The notes beneath the pieces are model-generated. The model was not told where the DNA came from, did no database searches, and saw only the letters and a list, made by a program, of their open reading frames with translations. The position numbers and the translations under genes are program-made. Source: Siphlonurus alternatus (lineage: Eukaryota > Arthropoda > Insecta > Ephemeroptera > Siphlonuridae). From it: a DNA stretch of 64,000 nt. Of the stretch, positions 47,812-60,075 are shown piece after piece. Each line of letters opens with the position of its first letter. Within the stretch, counting starts at the first letter, position 1. The stretch lies in contig OX463782.1 in the NCBI GenBank assembly GCA_949825025.1, forward strand, positions 37,039,951-37,103,950, written 5' to 3'.

Positions 47812-47960
47812 CTCTAACACCGGCCTTAAAATCATGCTCCAAACCACTGTGACGTCATAGTCATGCAAATATTTAGCACGTTAGCATTAGGGAAAGACAT
47901 TGCTTGACTATGACGTCACAGCATTTTCCCCCTCGATTTTAAGGCTGTTAGAGGATTAAA
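47812..47960. repeat. MITE family C copy
   Basis: AACCCTCTAACACCGGCCTTAAAATC and GATTTTAAGGCTGTTAGAGGATT ends, with two TGACGTCA sites in mirrored positions. Second copy at 60970-61128. Confidence 0.8.
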
Positions 47961-48149
47961 AAAAATGTGAGGAAAATTTACAATACATATATATACCTCG
48001 AGATCTTCTACTCAACCATGCAATAAAATTTTCATGAAGGTTGTCCATTTATTTGGCAAATATGATCAATGGTGAACTTTCGATGGTAGAACATCAGGTG
48101 GCAAGAAGTTCATATCCCGGACATGGCTTTCAGTCAACGATGTGAGAAT

Positions 48150-48530
48150 AGAAAATAATGGTTTCATTTTTTTATTTCATAATTAGAAAATACAAATAAA
48201 ATTATAATTTTCTGAAATTTTTCAGTTTTCTGATTTTTTGGAGTGCGGGAACTTGTAATTTTAAAAAAAATATTTAAAATGTCTGAATAAGGGTGGTACA
48301 ACCTGATGGACAGCCGTGACGTCATCAATAGCCAATCACAGCGCAGGAAAATGACGTCACGGTTGTCCCATCAGGTGTACCACCCTAATTAAGATATTTT
48401 AAATATATATTTTTTTAAATTAGTTCCCGCACTCCAAAAAGCTGAAAAAAATTCTGAAAAGAACAATTTTATGCATATTTTCTAATTATGAAATAAAAAA
48501 ATGCAACCATTATTGTCTATTGATTCCATA
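48150..48530. repeat. Foldback related to family A
   Basis: Inverted arms ATTTCATAATTAGAAAATA, TTTTTGGAGTGCGGGAACT and AGGGTGGTAC.ACCTGATGG meet at two TGACGTCA sites (about 48318 and 48353). Confidence 0.8.
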
Positions 48531-50480
48531 TATTTTTATTGCATCAGATCTGGTTCCACTCATAAGATGTTATTAGGGAGGTGATATTGCTGTCATCGAC
48601 CATCCTGACTGAAGTTTCCACGTTTTCTCCATCAAATGTGTTTGACTAACTTGGCCGTGTTATTATTCCTGGCGAAGTCTCGCAACTCTCGCAGTGACAC
48701 CCCGAGGCCCCCTCTGATTGCCGCGCAGCTGTGCCGCATTATAACTTTGTGATTGTGCACGTGCGCTTTGATGACGTCATCAGCAGAGCATCAATTACCA
48801 GACTTGAAGCTATAATCGAACAGGACGATCACAGTAGCATTGTCTTTGCAGTAAAACTTGTTACAATTTAGCTATTTTTAAGGACAATTCATAATATTCT
48901 CTTGATATATTGTGAATATCGTCTCTCGTCCAGAATAATAATTAAGCTATCTGCCTCCCATGATCTTGTTGCAATAATGAGCTATCTGCTATTTCAGGTG
49001 AGTGCAATTATGAGCTTTTTTTATTTCGATTATATATACAGCTCATAACTGCGTTCATCTTAAATATTATAACAGATAACTCATTATTGCAACGAGATCA
49101 TGGTTAGGCAGATAGCTCATTATTGCGGACGAGGGACGATATGTTTGAAAGTCGTGGCACGCTTAACTCCTCCCTTCAAATAGGGGATGATAGAAGGAGA
49201 GGGTGATATTCATTAACAAGTCTGCATATATGCTGTTAGTTTTGAAATTAGTCGAGTCAAATCGGAGTTCCATATGTCATGGATTAGTTGGAGGTTGGAG
49301 GGAATTATTTTGAAATACATGGAAACTTGTTAGAAACTGAGGGTAATTAATTTAAATTATAATATCATGCATTGCTATATATTGCAGTGTTAGGGTATAC
49401 AGTATATTATGCACTCAAAAGACTCGGACAATCATGAAGCTTGTTCACCTCCTCCGCGCCTTAATTTTTATGGATATAAACTTCACCCACCATCTGTATA
49501 ATATATTTTATGCAAGAGAAGTTTTATATATTTTGGTACCAAAAGTCCCATGCCCATAAAACGTGTTCAGTAATAACCATACATCAAGACTGCAGTAAAA
49601 CCACGTGGAGAAGTTTCCAATCAATCAACAATCAATCAATCAACAATCAATCAGTGAGGTAACTTTCAAGCCACAGACGCGCGTGGGAGCCGGCGGGGAA
49701 TGCAGCGGCCGCTCCCGCCTCGCTGCTTGCACATAAAGTTCAATTTTGCATCTTGCAACGAGAAATCATGGACCTTATTGCTTTCATAATACAATCGTGC
49801 ATTATTATCAAGTTAGAAATGTAAGAATGGATTAAATTTCGAAGCAGCAACATTACTCCCTTCTTCTTACTGCCTACTAAAACAATAAGATCGATTTCTT
49901 TCGCTCAGAGCTACGATTTTGAGCCATTTGAACAATGATGTCTCAAATGACTCATATTGTCGATGTTTTTATGAACCATAGTCACTCTGATTTTGCAATC
50001 CCTCCGGAAATAGCCGGAAATTCACGAATTCCTGATCGTCCTTCAATTTTGAAACTTTTTACGATGGCTTCAAACGGGAATGCTACTGAAATTTGAAATT
50101 TGGCGCGAAAATCCGAGAGAATCTTCACTTCCGGTGAAAATATAAAGTCATTTGACTGTAGCTTTGATGGAGGGCTGATGTCTGCGGTCGATAAGGTCGT
50201 TTTTCCCCCTCTTTTAGCTTCAATCACAGCCTTATGAACGTCAGTGACGTCACTCGGATCTCCCCGGCATCGTCTCGCCGGTCCTTAAGGTCGATTTCAG
50301 CATGCTGCAGGTCGGTGTGATAAGCCTTACGTGGCTGGAGGGGCGGCACGGAGGGGAAGCCTGCTCGGCCAGACTTGCTGGCACCGTCTCACACAACGGC
50401 CCGCGCCGCCCAGGAGCGACCGCTGCAGACGATCAGGTAGGAGCCAGTGCGCATGCTTGACCCTCGCTAGCGTCATCGCT
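48531..50480. other. Intergenic, little recognisable
   Basis: Holds a family F MITE at 48916-49143 (TCTCGTCCAGAATAATAATTAAG... to GCGGACGAGGGACGATAT). The remainder, including a GC-richer patch near 50260-50440, shows no convincing exon. Confidence 0.5.
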
Positions 50481-50483
50481 ATT

Positions 50484-50583
50484 TTACATGAAGTCATCGT
50501 AGAAGGTTCAGCAGCCAGTCCAATGGAATCAGCTCATCATCAGGAGTCTATTGAACTGGCTACTGAACCTCTTCTACGATGAT
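50484..50583. repeat. Hairpin repeat family E, single copy
   Basis: TCATCGTAGAAGGTTCAGCAGCC, loop CCAATGGAATCAGCTC, inverted GGCTACTGAACCTCTTCTACG. The arms changed together (CG added on both sides). Confidence 0.8.
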
Positions 50584-51811
50584 TTCTTCCTTGAAAAACA
50601 ATAAGAGATCACCCTTATTGTTTCCCAAGATCATGGACCCAAGATCATGATCCGCTTCTACTTCTTCATTCGTTTTTGAGAATAGGTCGTAGTTATATAT
50701 GGCAATGCACCCAAGAACTGAGACCATGGTCATGGTCCGGTTATGTCGTCTCAGATTTCAATATTCTCTAAATAGTCTATATATAAATAATAAATTACAT
50801 GCACATCGTTCGGCCTTGTGCTGAAAATTATTTTATATTAGGGACTGGGCTTTAAAGGGTAGTTATGAGGAAAAACGAAATTTTCATATGATTTTAGGGG
50901 AAGGTTGCTCTCCTTCTTAAAAGTACACTCCTCGCCTCGGAAAATTTCCCTCTTACTCAGCATTGTTATATTTATAATCACCGTGCTCTGTGTTATTCTT
51001 ACGGAGCATGGTAAAGGGAAATTTTCCGAGGTAACGACTGTACCTCGATACACGGGAGGTAGCTAAGTTCCGATAATATAATATGTACACTCCTCGCCTC
51101 AGAAAATTTCCCTTTGCAGCCTTTACCATGCCCCGTAAGAATAACACAGGATATGGTGATTAACAAGGCTGCAAGTGGGAGATATTCCAAGGCGACGAGT
51201 GTACATTGTATAATATATAATGGAGATAATGAAACTGAGGGATGAGCGGGACACAAAACGTGGAACTTTTAGGAAGGGTTACCCGCTCCCTGTGTATTTT
51301 ATTACACTGTCTCACTATCTGGAGACCACCCTTGTAGGTGCTCCTGAAGACACCCACTCAATTACATCGCACGGTTAGTTAGCGAGCTCGTGCGCGGGAG
51401 GACCCAGACTGCTTGACGCCGCCCGACGCTAATAAGGTCGATGTCGCGGTCTGTGGCCCAGAGAATTGAGCCTTAAGCGCACACGATACAATTTTTATAT
51501 AAGTATACACGATACAATTTTCCTTGCAAAAAAATTTCAGATTCACTTGTTTGCATGGAAACGTAACGTTTATGAGATAAAATTTCTTGTAAGGAAAAAT
51601 TATATGCAAAATTGTATCGTGTAACACAAGCTTTTAGTATGGTCAGGCCTGCTGCACTGATAATTTCACTTATATTTCGATATACTAGTGAAACGTTGTA
51701 CGGTACACTAACATGCTTCATTTTATGAGTTAGAGAAGTATCATAAAAAAGTGAAAATAACAACAACAATCACTTTCAATAAAATCTAAAATTTCCTTAT
51801 ATATATATATT

Positions 51812-51988
51812 GGGGGGCATTCACAAAGCATTTTAACCCCCACTTTAGCCTCAATTTTTATCCCTGGTACTAAACATGGTGCTAAACTAGGAACTTAACA
51901 TAGTTAGCCTCTGGTTTAGCACCATGTTTAGTACCAGAGATAAAAATAGAGGCTAAAATGGGGGTTAAAATGCTTTGTGAATGTCCCC
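51812..51988. repeat. Foldback
   Basis: GGGGCATTCACAAAGCATTTTAACCCC at one side and its inverted partner at the other, with GGTACTAAACATGGTGCTAAAC pairing inside. Confidence 0.88.
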
Positions 51989-52087
51989 TATTATGAATTG
52001 TGATGATTTAAGTTTAATAAGATGTCGCGTATATGAGCAGAGCCATTGACATCGAACTTGGCATAACATTTGGTACTTCATATTATA

Positions 52088-52430
52088 AATTATAAGGACA
52101 ACATACATGAAATATTTTATTGCAGAAATGAATAGAGGGCACTAAATTATACTAATCTGAATTGTATCATATTTTTTAAGATTCCAAAAAGTACTGCTAA
52201 AAATTTTTGTCAAGGTCTGGTTTGAAATTTGAATCCAATGCACGCCTCTGTTATATTATAGGTCCTATTCTTTTGTTAAAAAGTAATGCACTCCTCTCTT
52301 TATTGTCCTTCAATTATATAAAAAAAAAAAAAAAATTAAAATGTTCCCGAGCTCTAAAAAAATCAGAGTATCTCATAATTTGGTACCCTCTTTTCATTCT
52401 TGCAATAAAAATTGTCAATGCAAGTAGTCA
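52088..52430. repeat. MITE family A copy
   Basis: GGACAACATACATGAAAT, TTGCAGAAATGAATAGAGGG, ATAATTTGGTACCCTCTTTTC. Confidence 0.7.
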
Positions 52431-53406
52431 CTGCAGTACTAAATGTGGTACAAATTTGTGATCTAAAATGTTCTCTATAAAAGATTTGTTGCACGGAGCT
52501 AATTTCATCGTCACGAGATCGGTCACGCAGCCTCACTTTCCTCCTTGCCGTACCGTCTGCAGCAAACAACACGAGGACTGTGCACACATCGATATAGGGA
52601 AGTTGCAATTAAAACGAGCCAGCCGGGCAATGAATTACATGCGTTTACACAGGCTTTGTGTTGTAATGTAGATAAGACTTGATGAAGTGGTGAACCAATC
52701 AGAAGTGACCTCACACATCCTCGACCAATCACAGAACAGCATTTTGTCCCCTCGTTGTTGATTTGCATGGTTGAGATAACTGAGGGTCCAATTAGCAATA
52801 AATTTAACATGCAATTATCGTGTATGCATTTAGATCTGTTTCTACGATATTCGAGCAGTATTTACTGCAGTGTGAAACGTATAGCTTTAAATCTGATTGG
52901 TTGATAAAAAGAAAGGCATATTACAATTCCACGCTATAGTAAAAATCTAACAAAAGCTAGACACATTATAGAATAAGATTCAAGCGATAAGTGTCATGAG
53001 AAAGATATTCCCTATATGAAATGTGGTTGTATTATAGCAAGGGAGGGAATGTAGGTGGTATTATAAGTAGGTAGACATACCAAGGGGAATTGTATCGTGG
53101 GCGGAACATTTATTATAGAAAACAGGTATCAGCAGGTATATAACATTGTGTCGCTCAAAGAATCTGTGAGGTGTCTAGGGGCGGCTTCTTTGTCATCATC
53201 TCACGGGGATTACGGTCGGACCTACAGAAGGAGGCTTAGAGTTTGGGAGCAACGCGATACTGCAGTGTAACATGCCACGATAGTCGCAATTAAATAGTAG
53301 TCGTTTTAAAATTGAAGTTTTGTACAGCATGGTCTTTATAGTGGGAGTTGACCGCCTCTTACTTAAATTTAATGTTTTGCCCATTTACCATATTTGTGTG
53401 TATGTG

Positions 53407-53473
<67 letters not shown>
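53407..53473. repeat. (GA)n tract
   Basis: About 66 bp of GA dinucleotides. Confidence 0.97.
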
Positions 53474-53476
<3 letters not shown>

Positions 53477-53944
53477 GTAATATATAATTTTATTGTCAAT
53501 CATCGATATATTATGTAAACAGATGAAAGTATCGCACACACACACCCGAGTTTAATTAAATTTCATCTTTCATTCGCTATTAAAAAAAAAGAGAGAAAAA
53601 AGACGAGATTATGTAATTTTTCTCTTATTGAGCATACAATGTTAAAATATTGCCTCCATTTCATTCTTACTATGTGAGGAGGAAATAAAATGTGTTTTAT
53701 AAGAGGCCAAAAGATTTAGACGTTTTCATTTCAATTGAATCCATTACAGTTTTCCCATATTTAGGATACATAAGTGTAGTCATTTCCAGCCTCAAAGATT
53801 ATAACACACAGTTAAGATAATTAACTACACAGATATACATAGTATACATTATACACATAGATTGTTTTGTTTATTAGCGCATTAAACATAATATTAAATT
53901 ATTCTACTGTTGTTGTTTAATTTATTATTAACTATTTATTATGC

Positions 53945-54640
53945 ATATATATATATTTACTCCCATTTGGCTTATGGTTATTATTCACTGGGGAAGTAAG
54001 GCAGCTCTACTAAATAGATGCTTTGTTTTGCAGAAACGAGCTCTCCGTACTATATTAAAGCTGCCCAAGGGACAGTCCTGTGTATCTCATTTTAGAAATC
54101 TAAATATGCTTACTGTTCCGTCTATTTACATCTTAAACTGTGCTTCATTTAAAAAATCCCACCCTAATCTTTATTTGCAGAATGATAATGTTCATAATTA
54201 CAATACCAGGAATAAATCCAATATTGTTACAGACAAGTTGAACTCTAATCTATACAAATCTTGTGCAATGTATTAAACGGCCAAAATATATGAATTTCTG
54301 CCAAAATGCCTAAAAGATTTAAATGATTGTAAATTGTTCTGAAAGAAGCTAAAAAATGTCCTTATATGTAAAGAGTTCTATTCAGTTAAAGCTTTTGAGA
54401 GCAATAAATTACCTGAGAGTATTGTATCCTTATGATATAAAACCTGGTTTTCATACTTTTTGTTAATATTGTAGTTTATTTTTTTTTATACTTACTTTTT
54501 TCCTTTGTTATATTTATATATAAAGTGTTGCGTTTTGATGTTATGTATATATGTTTGTTAATATTAAGTTTTTTTGACATGAACATATGTTGTCTTGTAC
54601 AATCGAAAAAGTTCGAATAAAGAAAATAAAATAAATAAAT
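53945..54640 (+). mobile_element. LINE 3' fragment with RT C-terminus
   Basis: An open frame to 54276 reads IHWGSKAALLNRCFVLQKRALR, then LNMLTVPSIYILNC and HNYNTRNKSN, the region after the reverse-transcriptase palm of Jockey/CR1-type LINEs. After a stop, KLPESIV-like and FYSVKAFE remains continue to about 54420, and an AT-rich 3' end with AATAAA-type tail runs to 54640. 5'-truncated, with stops; inactive. Confidence 0.75.
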
Positions 54641-54762
54641 CTTTTATTATGCTCCAATAAAAACAATACAATATTGCACATATACTTGTGATATTGCAGT
54701 TTTTAGCTGTTTATAAGAGCAATGATGGATGAGTTGAAGCCGTAATTTTTAAATTATTAAGC

Positions 54763-54893
54763 CAGTATTACACCATACAATTTTGCATACAATTTTTCCT
54801 TACAAGAAAATTTCATCTCCATACAAACAAATGGAGTTCACGTTTTCTTGAAAGGAAAAATTGTATTGTGTAATACCGGCTTAATATTAGGGG
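54763..54893. repeat. MITE family G
   Basis: TTAAGCCAGTATTACAC and GTGTAATACCGGCTTAA ends with GAAAATTTCA / GAAAGGAAAAATTGTA pairing. The 51482-51632 foldback has the same inner part. Confidence 0.75.
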
Positions 54894-55922
54894 AATATAT
54901 TTATATTTCAAAGTACTGAAATAAGAAGTTATTATATTAAAAAATGATTGACCTATGGGCAGGTGTCAATTTACTTATTAGCGTGATCGGGTGTCTCCGT
55001 GAACATTCGGCTTGGTCCACCAATGACAGCTAACGTTAGTCACGTGACCAAACCGTCTATTTTGCGGGCGAGGGTACGACGATTATAAAATAATTTTGGA
55101 GGTAAAAAGTTGATAACTCGTTCCATTCAAAGTATTTCCCACGAGCTAGTGATTTATGACCAAACCTTTTCGAACAATAACAATGACGGCGTAATGTCAT
55201 GAAGGAATTCATTTCACTTTCCTGTCTAAATTAACCTAAGACCTTTACAACCGACTCTTGCATGTTAAACAAGCGAATCAATGTTCACATACCACACAAA
55301 TTAATTGAACTTTGTTTGTTATGTTCCACATAAATTATAATAATGAGGCACTGATGCACGATGTTTTAAATATTATTATAATAAATATAATAAGCTCTCT
55401 CCTCGTCTAATTTCCTCATATTTTCATATTTTAGAGGAACAAAGAGGGAAAAATACGATATCACGTCTTCTTTCCTCTTATTGAGAATAAAATGTTAAAA
55501 TTATTATTATTATCTTCATTTCATCCTTACTTTGAACGAATTAAGAGGAAATAAGATGTGTTTTAGAGGTAAAAATATTAGGTTAAGACTTGTAAAGGTG
55601 GATTCACATGGCGATTTTTACCATGCGACGAGACGCGAATATTGCGCACTTGCTGTATAACATCCATTGGCGGCCATATTTGGCGATTAAAAGAAAAAGA
55701 GCATTGAAATTAATGCGATTACCGGCGAATTCGCCACCGCACAGGATTTCGCAGCTTTTACGTCAAATCGCGCTGCATCGCTTTTGTGGCTCATGAAATT
55801 CGACTTAAAGGATGAGTTGAGGACGTAATTTTTCTACTACACTACTTAGGGTTGTGTACCTAAATGGATACACTCCCCCGACATGTGCTCACCTTCTCTC
55901 CTCCCCTCCAGGTTCCACCACG
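54894..55922. other. Region upstream of the noggin-like gene
   Basis: 55390-55845 is a family I block (GAGGAAATAAGATGTGTTTTAG, GGATGAGTTGAGGACGTAAT) with an inserted GATTCACATGGCGATTTTTA.. element (about 55598-55800) that recurs at 57880, 59930 and 62490. Just before the ATG, CCTCCCCTCCAG/GTTCC looks like an acceptor, so an untranslated first exon may lie further left. No TATA box is evident. Confidence 0.5.
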
Positions 55923-58884
55923 ATGTTGCTACTGCTTCTGCTGGTGACGCCCCTCGCTCTAAGCTCTGACGTGGAGCCTGACGAGACGGGGCTCGTGGGC
56001 ACTCCCTACATGTACGACGTCAACTCCGCGGCACCCCGGGCCCAGGTGCCCCTCAAGTTCTGGGCCAACCCCCGCGACGCAGCCCTCAAGCCCCGCCGCA
56101 GGGACCGCAGCCCCCACCGCCTGATGCAGCTCATGGGACCGGACTTCGATCCCCGCTGGATGAGGCGCACCCGCAGAGAGGACAAGGTGAGTGCGCGAGG
56201 CGGCCATCTTGGTGGTAACAGCTGATTAGGCATGGCGGCCATGTTGGTGGTAACAATGTTGATTGCGCATGACAGCCATCTTGGTGGTAACAGCTGATTA
56301 GGCATGGCGGCCATGTTGGTGGTAACATTGTTGATTGCGCATGACAGCCATCTTGGTGGTAACAGCTGATTAGGCATGGCGGCCATGTTGGTGATAACAT
56401 TGTTGATTGCATCCATCTTGGTGGTAATTCACAGTGGTGGGGTGGCGAACATCCATGCAACCATTCCATTGTGGCTAACAGAAGGTATACATTGAGGCAA
56501 CTCACTGGTCATTTCTTACATGAAGACCTGGAACGTGACATAACCGCAGGGTGCATGTGAAATTTATATCTTCACAGTTCTTAATTGGTAGCAAGTGTGC
56601 AGGCATGACGTCAAGATATCATGCAGGTGTTTGATGATGGGGGAAAATTGAAATAGAATTAAACGAAACATTTACGCATATTTTAGCTTTCAATTTATAT
56701 TATATAGGAATATAAGAATAAAATTAGTTAATTTTATTTATATAATAATGCAATGATGGTCGATATAAATTTTGATTTTTTTTTTCCTCGGCTAACCCCT
56801 ACCTAAAAAAAATCACTGTAGATTTTGTGGATCCCTTCCAAACTGGTGCGTTGAAAATAAAGATAATGAACTTCAAATTCACAAGAATTAAAAAAGAACA
56901 CCCCAATGATGCTTGTAGATTGTAGATGCGCCATTGCGTAACCAGGAAGTGGTACCCCCCCACCCTCGTGATTTATTGGGACATAAATATGGTCGAATTC
57001 ATCCTCCCCCCCCCCCCCCCTGATGAGAATCCCTCCAAATAATTGACAACATCATAAAAAATTTTACTGCAAAAATGATAGAGGGTATACCAAATTATGC
57101 TACTCTGAATTTTTTCAGATTTTTTTTAGTTCTATAGCTGGAACTAATTTTAAAAAATTCATTTAAAGTGCGGCCACGCCCCCTGGAGGAATCAATAGGC
57201 GTTATTGCCCTATATCCTTTCTAAAGGGGTGTCAACTTAAATTACAAGAATTTCAATAATTATTATTATTTAAAAATAGTTCCGGAACTCCAAAAAATCT
57301 GAAAAAAATTCTGAGAGTCATAATTTCATACCCTCTTTTCATTTTTGCAATAAAAAAAATTTCATGTAAGTTGTCCATTGTTATTAACGCCACTGCCTCC
57401 TCCACAGTTACTGAACGCCAGCAGCAGCTCAGGGGTGGGCACCAGGTCTGCAGAGGGAGGCCCTGAGGAGCGACGTCCTTCCGTGCTGGCCCTGTGGGAG
57501 GCCGCTCTGGCCCTCCAGCCGCCCCCCTCGTGGCCCGCTCCGCCCTCCTCCATGCTCTTCCTGCCCGCGGCGTCGCTCGGCTCGTCCGCGTCACCCGCCG
57601 CGTGGCTCGTCTCACTCGCCTCGTGCCCTGCCCGCCAGGAGTGGCGGGACCTCGGGGTCTTCTTCTGGCCGCGATTCGTGCGATTCGTCGACTGCGAGCG
57701 GACCGCCAGGACCAAGCCGGGGGCCGCGGGGGGCCACGCGAGCTGCGGTTGGCCTCCGGGTCGCCTGAGATGCGCGCCGGGAGTGGCCAAGACCCTGCAT
57801 CTTCTACGCTGGCACTGCAAGTAAGTACACATTTAGGGGGTGACGAGGAAGGAAGGGCACCATCTTAAAGTGGATTTTTATGAGTGACAACGGCGATGCG
57901 ACGTGATTTTGAAGTAAAATTATAGCTGTGGAATCTTATGCGGTGGCGAATTCACCGGGAATCGCGTTAAATACGATGTTCTTTTTCTTTTTATCGCCCA
58001 ATATGGCTGCCAATGGATGTTACAGCAAGTGCGCATTATTCACGTCGCGTCGCAGGCTGGAAATTGTTATTCATGTAAATTCAGCTCTTATACTCTCAGA
58101 GCAGTCAACTTAACTAAATAATCCAATTTTGAACTTTCCCCAATGCCCACTTCACGTATTGATCATTCCGTTTTACACCTCATATAACCAAGCAGTATCA
58201 GACAATATTTATAATGCATGTGGAGTGCATCAAATAAGAGCAAAAGGAAGATTGCACTGCAATAATGCATGCCATGGTCAAAAAATAATTTGTTCTTTCT
58301 CTATTGAAATGGACAACCTATTAGATTTATAAGAAAAAATTTTAATTGCAGAAATGAATAGAGGGTACCAAATTATGCTACTCTGAATTTTTTCCGATTT
58401 TTTTGAGACCCGAAACTATTTTTAAATAATTATTGAAAGTCCTGTGATTTCAGTTGGCACCCCTGAATCCTTAATAAAAAGGATAGAGACTGGACGCCTA
58501 TATTGACGCCTCCAGGGGGCGTGACCGCAATAATTATTTAAAAATAGTTCCGGGTCTCAAAAAAATCTGAAAAAATTCTGAGTAGCATAATTTGGTACCC
58601 TCTATTCATTTCTGCAATAAAAAAATTTCATGTAGGTTGCCAGTCCCCTGACATCGGCAGGCTGTTATAAGTGAGGGTCCCAGGGTCCCAGTTTCACGGC
58701 CCACTGTTTCAGGCTGCGCGGGGGCGGGGACGTCTGGGCCCGGCTGGCAGGCATGTTAAGTCCCGGCAAGGGAAAGTCGCCACCACCGCCGCCTCAACAC
58801 AAAAAGAGCCGCAAACGTTACCGGTGCGAGTGGCTCAAGGTGCCATATCCGGTCCCCGCAGACTGCCAGTGTGGAGGCGTCTAG
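55923..58884 (+). CDS. noggin-like: Noggin-like secreted BMP antagonist, complete
   Basis: Three exons: 55923-56186, 57408-57820 and 58713-58884 (stop included), 849 nt, 282 aa, phases 0 and 2. Noggin is a secreted cystine-knot protein that blocks BMP ligands. Residues 1-15 are a clear signal peptide (M, then a Leu run). LMQLMGPDFDPRWM (68-80) matches the conserved LR.LMG..FDP.FM segment of noggin. The C-terminal knot is unmistakable: C161 in SCPARQEWRDLG, then FFWPRFV (noggin RFWPRYV), C184, C201 and C210 in SC..P.G..C, HLLRWHC at C225 (noggin LTVLRWRC), C264 in RCEWLKVPYPV (noggin RCGWIPIQYPI) and C277/C279. NAS at 91 is a possible glycosylation site. Differences: vertebrate noggin is intronless in its coding part; here 38 residues separate C225 and C264 instead of about 6, with a basic HKKSRKRYR cluster; the protein ends CQCGGV rather than CKCSC, so the last cysteine is missing. 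Exons are strongly GC-rich. An alternative exon 3 acceptor at about 58757 would also keep frame. Confidence 0.88.
56190..56440. repeat. 72-bp minisatellite in noggin-like intron 1
   Basis: Alternating 36-bp half-units GGCGGCCATGTTGGTGGTAA / GACAGCCATCTTGGTGGTAA joined by CAGCTGATTAGGCAT or TTGATTGCGCAT. About 3.5 copies start 4 bp past the exon 1 donor. Confidence 0.9.
57045..57380. repeat. MITE family A copy, noggin-like intron 1
   Basis: TTGACAACATCATAAAAAATTT to TTTCATGTAAGTTGTCC. Ends 28 bp before the exon 2 acceptor. Confidence 0.8.
57880..58110. repeat. GCGATGCGACG element, noggin-like intron 2
   Basis: TGGATTTTTATGAGTGACAACGGCGATGCGACG, AATATGGCTGCCAATGGATG, AAGTGCGCATTATTCACGTC. Related to blocks at 55598-55800, 59930-60075 and 62485-62570. 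Confidence 0.6.
58309..58643. repeat. MITE family A copy, noggin-like intron 2
   Basis: TGGACAACCTATTAGATTTA, TTGCAGAAATGAATAGAGGG to CAATAAAAAAATTTCATGTAGGTTG; nearly the same as 47457-47790. Confidence 0.85.
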
Positions 58885-59796
58885 ACCAATCAGAAGCTCT
58901 CCTAGGGTCACATGGGCAAGCCGCGACCAATCGCAATTGGAGATCTCACCAAGTGTGTAAATGGACCAGTGATTTAATTTTCTCATATTTTATTTTCCTA
59001 TATAATTAATTTTACTGTTTAACATATAGTTTTTATATTTTAAAATATATTTTTATATTGTATTTTTTAATTATATTGTAAAAAAATTAAAGTTACAAAT
59101 TACCTGTATTTTTTTACCTATGTAATGTTGCTATAAATTATATTTCCACTGCTAAATTTAATACGGGGGTTAAATTTGCACAAACAGCAAAGGAAATTAA
59201 TGCCAGTTCGAGTCTAAGTGAGGGAGGGAGGGGGGGGTACTTTGTAAAAAGCCTCCCTATCTGCGGATCCAATTTATGAAATGCAGAGTTCTTTGAATAA
59301 CCAACATTTCCTTAGATCATTTTTTTTTAATGTCTTGAAGAAAGTTTTAACTCCCCAGGAAGAATATCAAAAGAAAGGGTGCGAAGCATGATGATAAAAA
59401 CTTAAAAAAAAACTATGCATCTTTAATTATTCTTTCAGTATGATTTTACTGATTTTTGACCACAAAATATATCAAGAACTGATCTTCACAAGTTTTTAAT
59501 GAAGAAAATGTATCATTTTGTTTAATAAATTTATAGAAAAGAATGACATAATTTACATGCTGTTCATTTAGACACACTATTACTACTATCAGCGCAGTCT
59601 ACTTACGGGGTCATGACATCGTCAGCTCGTTTCGTTCCATATTGGAACGTAGTTTCTCAATAATCGCAATGTCAGTAAAATATATTTCATTGGCTATTGA
59701 TTTCTGTGCAAGTAAGTCACCGCGGCAAGTTGACCCAAGATGGTTGTGGCTGCCAAGATGTCATTTCAAGAGGTATATAGGGTCGAGTTACACCAG

Positions 59797-60075
59797 GCGC
59801 GGATCCAGGGGGGGGGGGGGAGAAATTTTGGATTTACCATAGGTATTTCCTCACCTACATTTTTTTTATTAATATTGGCCTATGAGACCGCCCATCCCCG
59901 CCCCCGAAATAATTTTCTCCGCACCTGAATAATGTCAAGCGGGGCGAGAAAAGCGCACTTGCTTCAATCTCGTATGGTGGCCATATTGGCGATAAAATCG
60001 CTCCCCTCACGGCGAGAAAATCCCGAGCCTCTGATTGGCTGCGGCACGCGATTTTCTCGCTCCATGAAAATGCAC
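59797..60075. repeat. MITE family H plus a GCGAGAAAA foldback
   Basis: CCAGGCGCGGATCCAGGGGG at the left and AATTTTCTCCGCACCTGAAT at 59935. Directly after it, GGGGCGAGAAAAGCGCACTT faces CACGCGATTTTCTCGCTCC. Confidence 0.65.

Larger units (their letters stand above)
43441..48150. other. Repeat-rich, no gene seen
   Basis: Contents: family I block (44026-44370), foldback 44127-44259, 5S SINE copies (45010-45410, 46405-46805, 47030-47220), family H (46172-46353), family A (47457-47790) and family C (47812-47960). The rest is AT-rich. Confidence 0.6.
50590..53940. other. Repeat-rich, no gene seen
   Basis: 50830-51240 has repeats around GTACACTCCTCGCCTC.GAAAAT. 51482-51632 is a foldback with ACACGATACAATTTT ends. 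51812-51988 is a foldback. 52088-52430 is family A. 53407-53473 is (GA)n. 53570-53725 is family I. Confidence 0.6.

Noticed and set aside
50260..50440. GC-rich patch as a possible exon
   Set aside because: Frames are short, no splice pair or known motif could be matched.
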